Position numbers and translations under genes: made by a program. Positions 1-9,657 of a DNA stretch of 12,727 nucleotides are shown one piece after another. Origin of the DNA: JBGOTP01 sp041476545 (lineage in GTDB: Bacteria > Acidobacteriota > Vicinamibacteria > Vicinamibacterales > CAVVIG01); assembly GCA_041476545.1 (NCBI GenBank), contig JBGOTP010000129.1, positions 1-12,727 on the forward strand, in the 5' to 3' direction. How positions within the stretch are numbered: the first letter of the stretch is position 1; each line of letters opens with the position of its first letter. Under the pieces are notes generated by a model. It made no database searches, had not been told where the DNA came from, and worked only from the letters and a program-made list of their open reading frames with translations.

Positions 1-1729
1 CGTGCGCGGCCGGCGGTCGGCCATCTCCTGCAGCGATCGATCGTGAAAGATGACGTAGGGCGGAACGCCCCGCTCGCGCGCCAGTCGCAGCCGCACCTCG
101 CGCAGCACGTCGAACAGCTCCGGATCACCGTCAGGCTGCGTCTTGCCTCGGCGTCTTCCACGCTCGCGCGTGGATTTGGGAGGTGCCACTTCACGGTACA
201 GCGTGCACTCCCCGTCGCCTTTCAAGAGCGAGAGACCAGCAGCGGTGAGACGAAGCACGGGATAGGGCTCGCCATCCCTCAGGAGAAGGCCCTCCTCCAC
301 CAGTTGTTCGATGTACCCACGCACGGCGCCGGCCGATTCGTCCTTCAACAGGCCGAACGTCGACAGCTCATGATGGCGTGTCGCGATCACCTTCTCGCTC
401 GCCTTCCCCGTGAGCACGTCCGTCACGTGCCCGATGCCCCACGTCTGCTTCACCCGCGCGACGCACGACAGAATCTTTTGTGCGACCACCGCCGAGCCGG
501 CCACGGCGTCCAGTTCCTTGAGACACCAATCGCACGCGCCGCACTCGCTCCGTTCGTAGCGCTGACCGAAGTATTCCACGAGCGATCGATGCCGGCATCG
601 CGTGCCCGCCGCGTACCGCTCCATGTCGCGCAGCAGTGTCTTCGCGCTCTCGGTCAGCTCGCCGTTCATTTCCAGCAGCTGCCGCCATCGCATGAAGTCG
701 GCGCCCGAGTACGCGAGCACGCACTCGGCCGGCAGCCCGTCCCGTCCGGCCCGTCCTGACTCCTGTTGATAGTGCTCAGGCGATCGCGGCGCGCCGGCAT
801 GAATCACAAACCGCACATTCGACCGGTCGATACCCATCCCGAACGCCACCGTTGCCACGACGATGTCGGCGCGTTCATCCAGAAACTCCTCCTGATGCTT
901 CGCGCGCACGCCATCGGCCAGCCCGGCGTGATACGGCACCGCGCGGTGACCCTGCTCACACAGCCACTCCGCGAGCGACTCGACCTCTCGCCGCGACAGA
1001 CAATAGACGATGCCCGCTTCCTTCTGGTGTCTCGCCAGAATCTGAAGCAGCTGACGATGGAGGTTGCTTCGCCGCAGCACGCGGTACGTGAGATTCGGGC
1101 GGTCGAACGACCCGACGAGCACTGCAGGATCTTTCAGCCGGAGTTCCGTGACAATGTCGCGGCGGACCCGTTCGGTGGCGGTCGCAGTGAACGCATGGAG
1201 CGAGACGTCAGGAAAATCGTCACGAAGGACACCAAGCTGCCGGTACTCGGGGCGGAAGTCGTGCCCCCACTGACTGATGCAATGCGCTTCGTCAATCGCG
1301 ACAAAACGCACGCCACATTGGTGAAGCAGGCGCCGGAAGCCCTGACTGCCTTCACCCACCAGCCGCTCCGGCGACACGTACAGTAGCCTGCAGCGATCGG
1401 CGCGCAGACTGGCGACCACGTCGTCTCGCTGGCTGGAGGTGAGCGAGCTGTTCAGATACGCCGCATCGACGCCATCGACACGCAGGCCGTCGACCTGGTC
1501 CTTCATCAGCGAGATGAGCGGGGACACGACGAGCGCGAATCCGCGGCGGCCCCCGACGAGATCGTCACCCACCAGCGCCGGCGCCTGGAAACACAGCGAC
1601 TTTCCGCCTCCGGTTGGCAGCACGACGACGCTGTCGCGCTGTTCGAGCACCGCGTGCATGGCTTCGCGCTGCAGCGGACGAAAATCGGAGAAACCCCACA
1701 CGCGATGGAGGACGTCCCGGAGGAGCCGA

Positions 1730-2956
<1,227 letters not shown>

Positions 2957-2959
<3 letters not shown>

Positions 2960-2993
2960 GGGGAATGAACTGATGATAGCATCGTGCCCCATG
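2957..2993. promoter_or_regulatory. 31-bp divergent spacer flanked by an inverted repeat that includes both start codons
   Basis: The ispG start codon (2959-2957 on the minus strand) and the oxidoreductase start (2991-2993) are separated by 31 bp. CATGGGG at 2957-2963 and CCCCATG at 2987-2993 form a perfect 7-bp inverted repeat centred on 2975, so each ATG is preceded by CCCC rather than a purine-rich binding site. A smaller dyad GATG/CATC lies at 2972-2983. A TATCAT on the minus strand could serve as a -10 for ispG, but no matching -35 is evident. With so little room, at least one promoter must lie within the opposing coding region, or the mRNAs have very short leaders. The repeat is seen directly; a regulatory function is inference. 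Confidence 0.4.
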
Positions 2994-3968
2994 CGTACTG
3001 TTCTCGTTCGCGCGTTCGGCGGTCCCGACGTCCTGCGTCTCGAGGAGGTTCCGGATCCGAAACCAGGACCCTCGGAAATCGTCGTGCGCGTTCGCGCCGC
3101 CGGCGTCAACCCGGTTGAGACCTACATCCGCAGTGGCGTGTACGCCCGAAAGCCGAATCTGCCGTGGGTGCCGGGAACCGACGGCGCAGGTGAAGTGGAG
3201 ACGGTCGGCGCGCACGTCAAGAACTGGAAGGCCGGCGATCGCGTGTACATCGCCGGCGATAACGTATCGGCCACGGGATCGGGCACGTATTCGGAGAAGG
3301 CCATCTGCGCTCCCACTCAGATTCACCGACTGCCGGATCGTGTGACGTTTGCGCAGGGCGCGGCGCTCGGGGTTCCGTACGCCACGGCGTACCGCTCGCT
3401 CTTCTTCCGCGCCAACGCGAGGCCGGGCGAATCGGTGCTCGTGCACGGCGCGAGCGGCGGCGTCGGGATCGGCGCGATCGAAATGGCCAAAGCGCACGGC
3501 ATGACCGTGATTGGCACCGCCGGCACGGAGCGCGGGATGCAAGTCGTCCGCGAGCACGGCGCCGACGTCGTGCTGAACCATCGCGAACCGAATTACCTTG
3601 AAGGGGTCATGCCCGCCACCGACGGGCGCGGCGTGAACATCGTCCTCGAGATGGCGGCGCACATCAATCTGGACAAAGACCTCACGGTGCTCGCGCACGG
3701 CGGTCGCGTCGTCATCATCGGCAGTCGTGGTCGCATCGAAATCGACCCGCGCGGCGCGATGGGACGGGACGCCGCGATCATGGGGATGCTGCTCTTCAAC
3801 ACGAGCCCGGCGGAGCTGGCGTCCATCCACGCCGCGCTCGTCGCGGGACTCGCCAACGGCACGCTCAATCCGCTGGTGAACCGGGAAATTCCCCTCGCGG
3901 AGGCGCCGCGCGCGCACGAAGCGGTCCTGGAGCCTGGCGCGCTTGGGAAGATCGTCCTTGTGTCATAG
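2991..3968 (+). CDS. Zeta-crystallin-type NADPH:quinone oxidoreductase (zinc-less MDR family)
   Basis: A 325-residue cytoplasmic oxidoreductase of the medium-chain dehydrogenase/reductase superfamily, QOR/zeta-crystallin branch, which reduces quinones with NADPH. The N-terminal GroES-like domain has FGGPDVLRLEEVPDPKPG (9-26), GVNPVETYIRSG (38-49) and PGTDGAGEVETVG (61-73). The Rossmann domain carries the nucleotide motif VHGASGGVG (151-159). I see no structural-zinc cysteine cluster, as expected for this branch. From memory, the sequence follows vertebrate zeta-crystallin almost colinearly (VETYIRSG, LVHGASGGVG, GTAGTE, NHRE.NY, GGRV..GSRG.IEI.PR). Starts at 2958 or 2973 are also in frame. 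I chose 2991 because family similarity begins at MRTVLVRAFGG and the 2958 start would overlap the ispG start codon. The next gene begins 15 bp downstream, so this is the probable first gene of the operon. The true substrate cannot be told from sequence. Confidence 0.92.
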   Translation: MRTVLVRAFGGPDVLRLEEVPDPKPGPSEIVVRVRAAGVNPVETYIRSGVYARKPNLPWVPGTDGAGEVETVGAHVKNWKAGDRVYIAGDNVSATGSGTYSEKAICAPTQIHRLPDRVTFAQGAALGVPYATAYRSLFFRANARPGESVLVHGASGGVGIGAIEMAKAHGMTVIGTAGTERGMQVVREHGADVVLNHREPNYLEGVMPATDGRGVNIVLEMAAHINLDKDLTVLAHGGRVVIIGSRGRIEIDPRGAMGRDAAIMGMLLFNTSPAELASIHAALVAGLANGTLNPLVNREIPLAEAPRAHEAVLEPGALGKIVLVS

Positions 3969-3983
3969 GGCACTGAGGCAGAC

Positions 3984-5336
3984 ATGCGGATGAAAGCATT
4001 TCGCGCGATCGTCGTCATCGCCGTGGCGCTCACCGTCAGCGCCGGCGTGCAGGTTGCGTTGAGCGCACCGCAGGCGACGGGGACCACAACGGCGATCCCT
4101 CCACCTGCTGCAGCAGCGCCGTCGGGTAGTGCGACGCACGGCAGGGTCGTCTACGATGCTCACTGCGTCGAGTGTCACGGAGCAGCCGGTAAGGGCGATG
4201 GCCCTGCCGCGCACCTGATGACTCCGCACCCGCGCGACTTCACACTTGGCCGGTTCAAGATTCGCTCGACTGAAACCGGCAGCATGCCCACCGATGCGGA
4301 CCTCCTGCGCTCCGTACAGAAGGGTCTCTACGGATCGGCCATGCCCGCCTGGGAAACAGTTCTTTCCGACAACGACATTCGCGACGTCGTCGCCTATCTG
4401 AAGACGCTGTCTCCACGCTTCGCGTCCGAAACGCCCGCGACGGTTGCAACAATTGGAATGTCGCGCCCGGTGGCCACATCTCCCGCCAGCGTCACCCGCG
4501 GAGCCGCCGTGTACGGAAAACTGCAGTGCGGCAAATGTCACGGCAACGACGGCCGGGGAACGGGCGCGGTGGCGACGACCTTCGAAGACGACTGGCGCCA
4601 GCCGCTGCACGCCTCGGACCTGACGGAACCCTGGACCTTCCACGGTGGTCCAGCGGCGCCGGACGTGTACATGCGCTTCAGGGTCGGGATGTCCGGCACG
4701 CCCATGCCGTCGTTCAAGGAGTCCGCGAGCGACGCCGAGATGTGGGATCTCGCGAACTACGTGGTTTCGCTCGCGCGCAAACCGATATGGCAGATGACCG
4801 CTCAGGAAGTCACGGACTTCTACGCACAGGAGGATGCCGCGGCGAAGGCCAAACCGGTGAAGCGCGGGCAGTATCTCGTGGACACGATCGGCTGCGCGTT
4901 GTGCCACTCGCCAATTGACGAGAACAAGCGGCTCGTCCCCGGGCTCAAAATGGCCGGCGGCCTCCGCCTTCGAATCGAGCCCTTCGGCGACTACCCCACT
5001 GGCAATCTCACTTCGGACAAAGAAACCGGCCTTGGCGGCTGGACCGACGACGACATCAAGGCCGTCATCACCCGTGGCGTGTTGCGAGACGGGACGCGAC
5101 TCCTGCCGTTTCCGATGGACTGGCCATCGTTCTCAACGATGAAACCGGAAGATCTGAACGCCATCGTTTCGTACCTGCGGACGATTCCGCCGGTTTCGAA
5201 CAAGGTGCCGCGCCCGACCCGCACGTTCCTACCTCTCTACCTGTGGGGCAAGTTCAAGATGCTCATCCTCGGCATTGATCCGCCGATCGTCTTCTATTCC
5301 GGTAACGCCGGGACGGCTCGGGCTGGGGGTCAATGA
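3984..5336 (+). CDS. Secreted triheme c-type cytochrome with three fused cytochrome c domains
   Basis: A 450-residue periplasmic electron carrier. Residues 1-28 form a signal peptide (basic MRMK, hydrophobic core, cleavage probably after ALSA), followed by an Ala/Pro/Thr-rich linker. Three CXXCH heme sites are visible: CVECH at 61-65, CGKCH at 182-186 and CALCH at 304-308. Likely sixth ligands are M120 (AMPAW), M241 (TPMPSF) and M378 (FPMDW). Domains 1 and 2 resemble each other. Domain 3 has the NLTSDKETGLGGWTDDDIK pattern (341-359) known from cytochrome subunits of alcohol/gluconate-type dehydrogenases, and it resembles the next gene. A hydrophobic C-terminal stretch (416-438) could hold the protein at the membrane. 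GAGG-type spacing (GAGG at 3975-3978, 5 bp before ATG) supports this start; an in-frame ATG lies two codons on. No dehydrogenase partner is encoded nearby, so the donor and acceptor are unknown. Confidence 0.93.
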   Translation: MRMKAFRAIVVIAVALTVSAGVQVALSAPQATGTTTAIPPPAAAAPSGSATHGRVVYDAHCVECHGAAGKGDGPAAHLMTPHPRDFTLGRFKIRSTETGSMPTDADLLRSVQKGLYGSAMPAWETVLSDNDIRDVVAYLKTLSPRFASETPATVATIGMSRPVATSPASVTRGAAVYGKLQCGKCHGNDGRGTGAVATTFEDDWRQPLHASDLTEPWTFHGGPAAPDVYMRFRVGMSGTPMPSFKESASDAEMWDLANYVVSLARKPIWQMTAQEVTDFYAQEDAAAKAKPVKRGQYLVDTIGCALCHSPIDENKRLVPGLKMAGGLRLRIEPFGDYPTGNLTSDKETGLGGWTDDDIKAVITRGVLRDGTRLLPFPMDWPSFSTMKPEDLNAIVSYLRTIPPVSNKVPRPTRTFLPLYLWGKFKMLILGIDPPIVFYSGNAGTARAGGQ

Positions 5337-5965
5337 TGAAGCGCATTCTGAAATGGACCGCCGGCGTCGTGCTCGTCCTCGCGGTCGCGGGATTCCTCGC
5401 GTTTCTGTATCTCATCCCGCCGTTTTTCATCTCGCCCCCGGAGACGTTTTCCGGGCCAATGGCCACGGCTGCGCCGCCGGTCGCCGGGATCACGGATCCG
5501 GCGGAGCGGGCCATCGCCGAACATGGCCGCGACATCGTGACGCGAACCGGGTGTATCGGCTGTCACGCCACCAACGGCCCGCAAGGTCCCGACCTCACGA
5601 AATACCTGGCAGGTGGCGGGCTGAAATCCGAAACCGCGCACGGCACATTCATCAGCCGCAATCTGACGCCCGACAAGGACACGGGACTCGCCCGGCGTAG
5701 CGACGACGAGGTGAAACGGGTGTTGCGGAGCGGAGTCTTTCCAGACGGTCACGTCGTGCCGCACACGGTCATGCCCTGGTCCATTTTTTCGAACTGGACG
5801 GAAGAGGATCAGCACGCTGTTGTCGTCTACCTTCGCCATCTGCCGGCCATCCGGCACGAGATTCCCGATCCCGACAAGACCCCCGCGCCGATGACATCGG
5901 GCGCCGTTGAACAGGCGTACGGCGGCAAGGACTATGGAGCGGCGCCTGCTGTCCTTGTCAAGTGA
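5333..5965 (+). CDS. Membrane-anchored monoheme cytochrome c
   Basis: A 210-residue protein with an N-terminal uncleaved hydrophobic anchor (about 8-30) and a periplasmic cytochrome c domain. The heme site is CIGCH (C74, C77, H78) and the likely axial methionine is M147 (VMPW). The stretch NLTPDKDTGL at 110-119 and the following region match domain 3 of the preceding triheme protein along the whole domain (shared N-L-T, D-K, T-G-L, D-D, G-V..D-G, M-W, F-S, E-D, Y-L-R, P-P). The two are therefore paralogues by local duplication. The usual GGW after TGL is replaced here by ARR. The gene overlaps its upstream neighbour by 4 bp (ATGA), indicating translational coupling; a second ATG directly follows the first. 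It probably passes electrons to or from the triheme protein at the cytoplasmic membrane, which is inference. Confidence 0.92.
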   Translation: MMKRILKWTAGVVLVLAVAGFLAFLYLIPPFFISPPETFSGPMATAAPPVAGITDPAERAIAEHGRDIVTRTGCIGCHATNGPQGPDLTKYLAGGGLKSETAHGTFISRNLTPDKDTGLARRSDDEVKRVLRSGVFPDGHVVPHTVMPWSIFSNWTEEDQHAVVVYLRHLPAIRHEIPDPDKTPAPMTSGAVEQAYGGKDYGAAPAVLVK

Positions 5966-6010
5966 AACAGCTGGGACACGCGCGCATGCAACACGAAAGG
6001 CAGCCTCGCC

Positions 6011-8839
6011 ATGAACACGCTTGATTGGCAACCGTCGCGACCTCGTCGGCGCCGCGGCTGGCTCGTCCTCCTCGCGCTCCTCGCCGTCGTCATCTTGGGC
6101 GCCGGAACCGCGCTGTCGTACTACGTCGACGCGCTCTGGTTCAGCTCGCTCGGCTTTCTGAGCGTCTTCTGGACCACGCTGAACATCGAGGCGGTCGTCT
6201 TTACGTTGTTCGCCGGCGTCACGTTCGCCATCTTGTATGGCGCACTGCTCGCCCTCAAGCCCGGCCGTCTCGCCGAACTCACCGGCGGAACGATCCTGAT
6301 CAACGGCCAGCCGATCAAGTTGCCCGTCGGCCCGGTCCTTCGCCTGCTGACCGGCGTCATCGCGCTGGTTGTCGCGGTCCTCACGGGCTTCGGGATGATG
6401 GCCCAGTGGCAGACGCTGGCGCTCTATTGGTACGGTGCACCGGCCGGTCCGGCGGACACGGCGCTCGATCCGATTTTCGGCCGGCCTGTCACGTTCTATC
6501 TGTTTACGCTGCCCGCATGGGAACTGCTCGCCGGCTGGCTCACGACGCTCGCGGTGATCATCTGCGTGGCGTCCGTCCTTGTCACCCTCGTCACGGGCGG
6601 CACGCGGGTGCTGTCGAGACAGCGAAACCTCACAGGCGGACCGTCGCTCCGCGCCGTCTCGGCGAGCGTCGGCCTTCTGCTGTTCATGATTGCCTGGCAG
6701 GTGTATCTCGGGCGTTTCGAGCGCATCTTCGCCGATGGCCGAATCTTCGGCGGGGTCACCTACACCGAGGCGCACGTCACGCTGACGGGCTCTCTCATCG
6801 TGAGCGGCGCGCTGATACTTGGCGCGCTCGTCGCTGGCGTCACCTCGATCACGGGACCGAAGGTCCGCTGGCTCGTGGCCTCGGTGGCGCCAGCGATCGT
6901 CTGTGCCGTCGTCGCTGGTCTGGTCGGTTCGTACGTCAGCAACTTCATCGTCAAACCGAATGAACTCGTCAAGGAACGTCCCTTCATCACGAACAACATC
7001 GAGATGACCCGGAAGGCCTACGCGCTCGATCGCATCGAGCGGCTGCCATTCCCCGCCGAGAGCGGCATCGAAGCGGTGGACGCCGCCAACAACCAGGACA
7101 CGCTGCAGAACATCCGGCTGTGGGACTGGCGGGCGCTGCAGGACACGCTGCGACAGATTCAGGAGATCCGCACGTACTACGACTTCCCCGATATCGACAT
7201 CGATCGCTACGAGATCGACGGATCCACGCGTCAGATGATGCTGGCAGCCCGTGAACTCAACGTCGAACGGCTGCCCGAGAGCAGCCGTGGCTGGATCAAC
7301 GAAAAACTGATCTACACGCATGGCTACGGGATCACGATGAATCCGGTGAACGGCTTCACGCCCGAGGGATTGCCGACGCTCCTCGTCAGCAACATGCCGG
7401 TGCAGAGCACCGTGCCCGCGCTGACGGTCAAGCGGCCTGAGATCTACTACGGGGAACTCACAAACGGTGACGTGTACGTGCGAACGAGCCAGAAGGAGTT
7501 CAACTACCCCCAGGGAGACACCAACAGCACAACCGTGTATGAAGGTCAGAGCGGCATTGCGCTCGGAGGCTTCTTCCGTAAACTGTTCATCGCGCTCGAC
7601 CGCGGCGATCTCACCAAGCTGCCATTCAGCGACGCCATCACGCCCGAAAGCCGGTTGCTGATGCACCGGAATATCCGGGAACGCGTCGGGGCGCTCGCCG
7701 ACTTCCTCACGTTCGACCCCGATCCCTACATCGTGCTTGGAGACGATGGGCGGATCTACTGGATGATTGACGCCTTCACCACCGCGACCACGTACCCGTA
7801 CGCGAAGCACACGCGCCTCACCAATCAGTCCATCAACTACATGCGGAACAGCGTGAAGACGGTCGTCGATGCCTACGACGGCACCGTGACGTTTTATGTC
7901 TTCGACGCCGAGGATCCGATCATCGCGCGCTACCGGACCATTTTCCCCAGCCTCTTCAAGGACGCGTCGGCGATGCCGGCCACGCTGCGCAAACACGTTC
8001 GCTACCCCGAGCTGATGCTGGACGTGCAGGCGTCGGTCTACGGTCTGTACCACATGACCAACCCGGACGCGTTCTACAATCGCGAGGATCTCTGGAGTGT
8101 GGCCAGCCAAGTGAGCACGAACGAACGCCGCGAGGCCGCCTCGCAGACGATGGAGCCGAACTTCGTGTTGATGAAGCTGCCGGGCGAGAAGGCGATGGAG
8201 TTCATCGAGATTCTTCCGTTTACGCCCTCCAATCGCAACAACCTGATCGGATGGATTGCCGGCCGGAGCGACGACCCGCACTACGGCACGGCCATCGTCT
8301 ACGACTTTCCCAAGACGAGGCTCGTGGACGGGCCGCTGCAGATCGAGGCGCGAATCGATCAGAATCCTCAGCTGTCTGGCCAACTGTCGCTCTGGAATCA
8401 GCAGGGGTCGCACGTGCGGCGAGGCGCGCTCATCGTCATTCCGATTGGAACGGCGCTGCTCTACGCGGAGGCGATCTATCTACAGGCGGAACGAAGCCCG
8501 ATGCCGGAATTGCGTCTGGTGGTGCTGGCGCTGCAGGATCGACTGGCCTACGGCCCCACGTTCGAGGCGGCCATGGCGAGTCTCTTCGGGGGCGCGGCCT
8601 CGACGCTGCCGACCGCGGCTGAGCACGCGCCAGCCGGGACTGCCGCACGTCCCTCAGGGGCCCAGGGGTCAGCCTCCGCGCCGGCAACCGGTTCCATGAG
8701 CAAGGACGCGTTGATTGCCGCGGCGGCCCGCGACCTTGCGGACTATCAGCGCCTGACGTCGGAAGGTAAACTTGGCGAGGCCGGGCAGAAACTCGAAGCC
8801 CTCAAGACCAAACTCGAGCAACTCATCCAACGACCGTGA
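6011..8839 (+). CDS. UPF0182 family large membrane protein
   Basis: A 942-residue protein of the UPF0182/COG1615 family, whose function is not established. The N-terminus has a basic stretch (PRRRRG) and then seven hydrophobic segments at about 17-38, 58-82, 108-130, 162-196, 215-234, 257-280 and 286-309. The YYVDALWFSSLGFLSVFW region (37-54) is typical of the family. From about 310 on is a large soluble part, probably extracytoplasmic, with family-typical stretches such as PFITNNIEMTRKAY and IYYGELTNGDVYV. The C-terminus is an Ala/Pro-rich linker and then a charged helix (about 898-940, likely coiled coil). Length is normal for the family. AAAGG at 5996-6000, 10 bp before ATG, may be the binding site. 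It sits 45 bp after the monoheme cytochrome and 14 bp before the FKBP, which suggests one operon. A very long open frame on the opposite strand is only its shadow. Confidence 0.92.
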   Translation: MNTLDWQPSRPRRRRGWLVLLALLAVVILGAGTALSYYVDALWFSSLGFLSVFWTTLNIEAVVFTLFAGVTFAILYGALLALKPGRLAELTGGTILINGQPIKLPVGPVLRLLTGVIALVVAVLTGFGMMAQWQTLALYWYGAPAGPADTALDPIFGRPVTFYLFTLPAWELLAGWLTTLAVIICVASVLVTLVTGGTRVLSRQRNLTGGPSLRAVSASVGLLLFMIAWQVYLGRFERIFADGRIFGGVTYTEAHVTLTGSLIVSGALILGALVAGVTSITGPKVRWLVASVAPAIVCAVVAGLVGSYVSNFIVKPNELVKERPFITNNIEMTRKAYALDRIERLPFPAESGIEAVDAANNQDTLQNIRLWDWRALQDTLRQIQEIRTYYDFPDIDIDRYEIDGSTRQMMLAARELNVERLPESSRGWINEKLIYTHGYGITMNPVNGFTPEGLPTLLVSNMPVQSTVPALTVKRPEIYYGELTNGDVYVRTSQKEFNYPQGDTNSTTVYEGQSGIALGGFFRKLFIALDRGDLTKLPFSDAITPESRLLMHRNIRERVGALADFLTFDPDPYIVLGDDGRIYWMIDAFTTATTYPYAKHTRLTNQSINYMRNSVKTVVDAYDGTVTFYVFDAEDPIIARYRTIFPSLFKDASAMPATLRKHVRYPELMLDVQASVYGLYHMTNPDAFYNREDLWSVASQVSTNERREAASQTMEPNFVLMKLPGEKAMEFIEILPFTPSNRNNLIGWIAGRSDDPHYGTAIVYDFPKTRLVDGPLQIEARIDQNPQLSGQLSLWNQQGSHVRRGALIVIPIGTALLYAEAIYLQAERSPMPELRLVVLALQDRLAYGPTFEAAMASLFGGAASTLPTAAEHAPAGTAARPSGAQGSASAPATGSMSKDALIAAAARDLADYQRLTSEGKLGEAGQKLEALKTKLEQLIQRP

Positions 8840-8840
8840 A

Positions 8841-8844
8841 AGGA
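8841..8844 (+). promoter_or_regulatory. Ribosome binding site AGGA that decides the FKBP start
   Basis: AGGA lies 9 bp before the ATG at 8854. An in-frame GTG at 8836 has no such site and would put six residues before an obvious signal peptide, so 8854 is preferred. Confidence 0.6.
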
Positions 8845-8853
8845 CCTCTTTCG

Positions 8854-9657
8854 ATGCGAGCCATCTTGATTCTCGTGTGCGCGCTGGCGACGACTGCCGC
8901 GCTGCCCGCCCAGACACCTATGAACAAAACGATTCCCGCTCCGCCCGACGTGAAGGCGCCACCGGCCGACGCCGCGAAGACCGCTTCAGGGCTCGCCTCG
9001 AGAGTGATCAAAGCCGGCTCCGGCAAAGGACGTCCCAATCGGGACGATCTTGTCACGGTGAATTACACCGGCTGGACGACCGATGGCAAGATGTTCGATA
9101 GCTCGATTGCAGGCGGTAAGCCGGTCACGTTTCCATTGGACAAGGTCATCGGCGGATGGACCGAGGGTCTGCAGCTGATGGTGGGCGGTGAGACGCGCCG
9201 CTTCTGGATTCCGGAAGCACTCGCGTACGGAGGCCGGCGCGATCCGAAAGGCATGCTCGTCTTCGACGTCGAGCTCGTGTCCTTCGTGCAGTCGCCGACC
9301 AGGGCGCCGGCCGATGTCAAGGCGCCGCCTGCGTCCGCAAAGAAGACGGCGACCGGGCTCGCGTACCAGGTACTGGCTCCAGGAAAGGGGACCAAGCATC
9401 CGCGGGCTACGGACCAGGTGACTGTTCACTACTCCGGTTGGACGACCGACGGAAAACTCTTCGACAGCTCGGTGACGCGCGGCGAGCCGGCGACGTTTCC
9501 CCTGAACGGTGTGATCGCAGGATGGACCGAGGGCTTGCAGTTGATGGTTGAGGGGGAAAAGACTCGCTTCTGGATTCCCGAAGCTCTCGCCTATAAAGGA
9601 CAGCGCGATCCGAAAGGCATGCTGGTCTTCGACGTCGAGCTGATCAAGATCAACTAG
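8854..9657 (+). CDS. Secreted tandem-FKBP peptidyl-prolyl cis-trans isomerase
   Basis: A 267-residue protein that should catalyse proline isomerisation during folding of exported proteins. Residues 1-19 form a signal peptide (hydrophobic LILVCALATTAAL, cleavage near LPA/Q). Two FKBP domains follow, at about 44-144 and 166-266. Each keeps the full set of FKBP active-site residues by alignment to FKBP12: Tyr in VNYTGW / VHYSGW (71, 193), Phe-Asp in MFDSS / LFDSS (81-82, 203-204), Phe in TFPL, Val-Ile and Trp in VIGGW / VIAGW, Tyr in ALAY (125, 247) and Phe in LVFDVE (137, 259). Both domains are therefore probably active or at least ligand-binding. The linkers before each domain also match (DVKAPP at 32 and 154), so a whole linker-plus-domain unit was duplicated. 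The gene closes the operon 14 bp after the UPF0182 gene. Confidence 0.94.
   Translation: MRAILILVCALATTAALPAQTPMNKTIPAPPDVKAPPADAAKTASGLASRVIKAGSGKGRPNRDDLVTVNYTGWTTDGKMFDSSIAGGKPVTFPLDKVIGGWTEGLQLMVGGETRRFWIPEALAYGGRRDPKGMLVFDVELVSFVQSPTRAPADVKAPPASAKKTATGLAYQVLAPGKGTKHPRATDQVTVHYSGWTTDGKLFDSSVTRGEPATFPLNGVIAGWTEGLQLMVEGEKTRFWIPEALAYKGQRDPKGMLVFDVELIKIN
8947..9654 (+). repeat. Intragenic tandem duplication, 366-bp period
   Basis: The segment starting at 8947 (DVKAPP linker) recurs at 9313, one period of 366 bp later, through to the end of the gene. Similarity is visible in the DNA, not just the protein: GATCCGAAAGGCATGCT occurs at 9241 and again at 9607, followed by nearly the same bases in both copies. 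GGATGGACCGAGGG also recurs. The duplication includes the linker as well as the FKBP domain. Confidence 0.85.

Noticed and set aside
43..1386. Two plus-strand open frames of 206-238 residues opposite recQ
   Set aside because: The minus strand here encodes an unbroken RecQ helicase with all its motifs; the plus frames show nothing recognisable.
5330..8413. A 1027-residue open frame on the minus strand opposite the cytochrome and UPF0182 genes
   Set aside because: Its translation is rich in Arg, Asp, His and Gly with no domain or membrane pattern, typical of the antisense shadow of a high-GC gene. The plus-strand proteins are recognisable along their full length.
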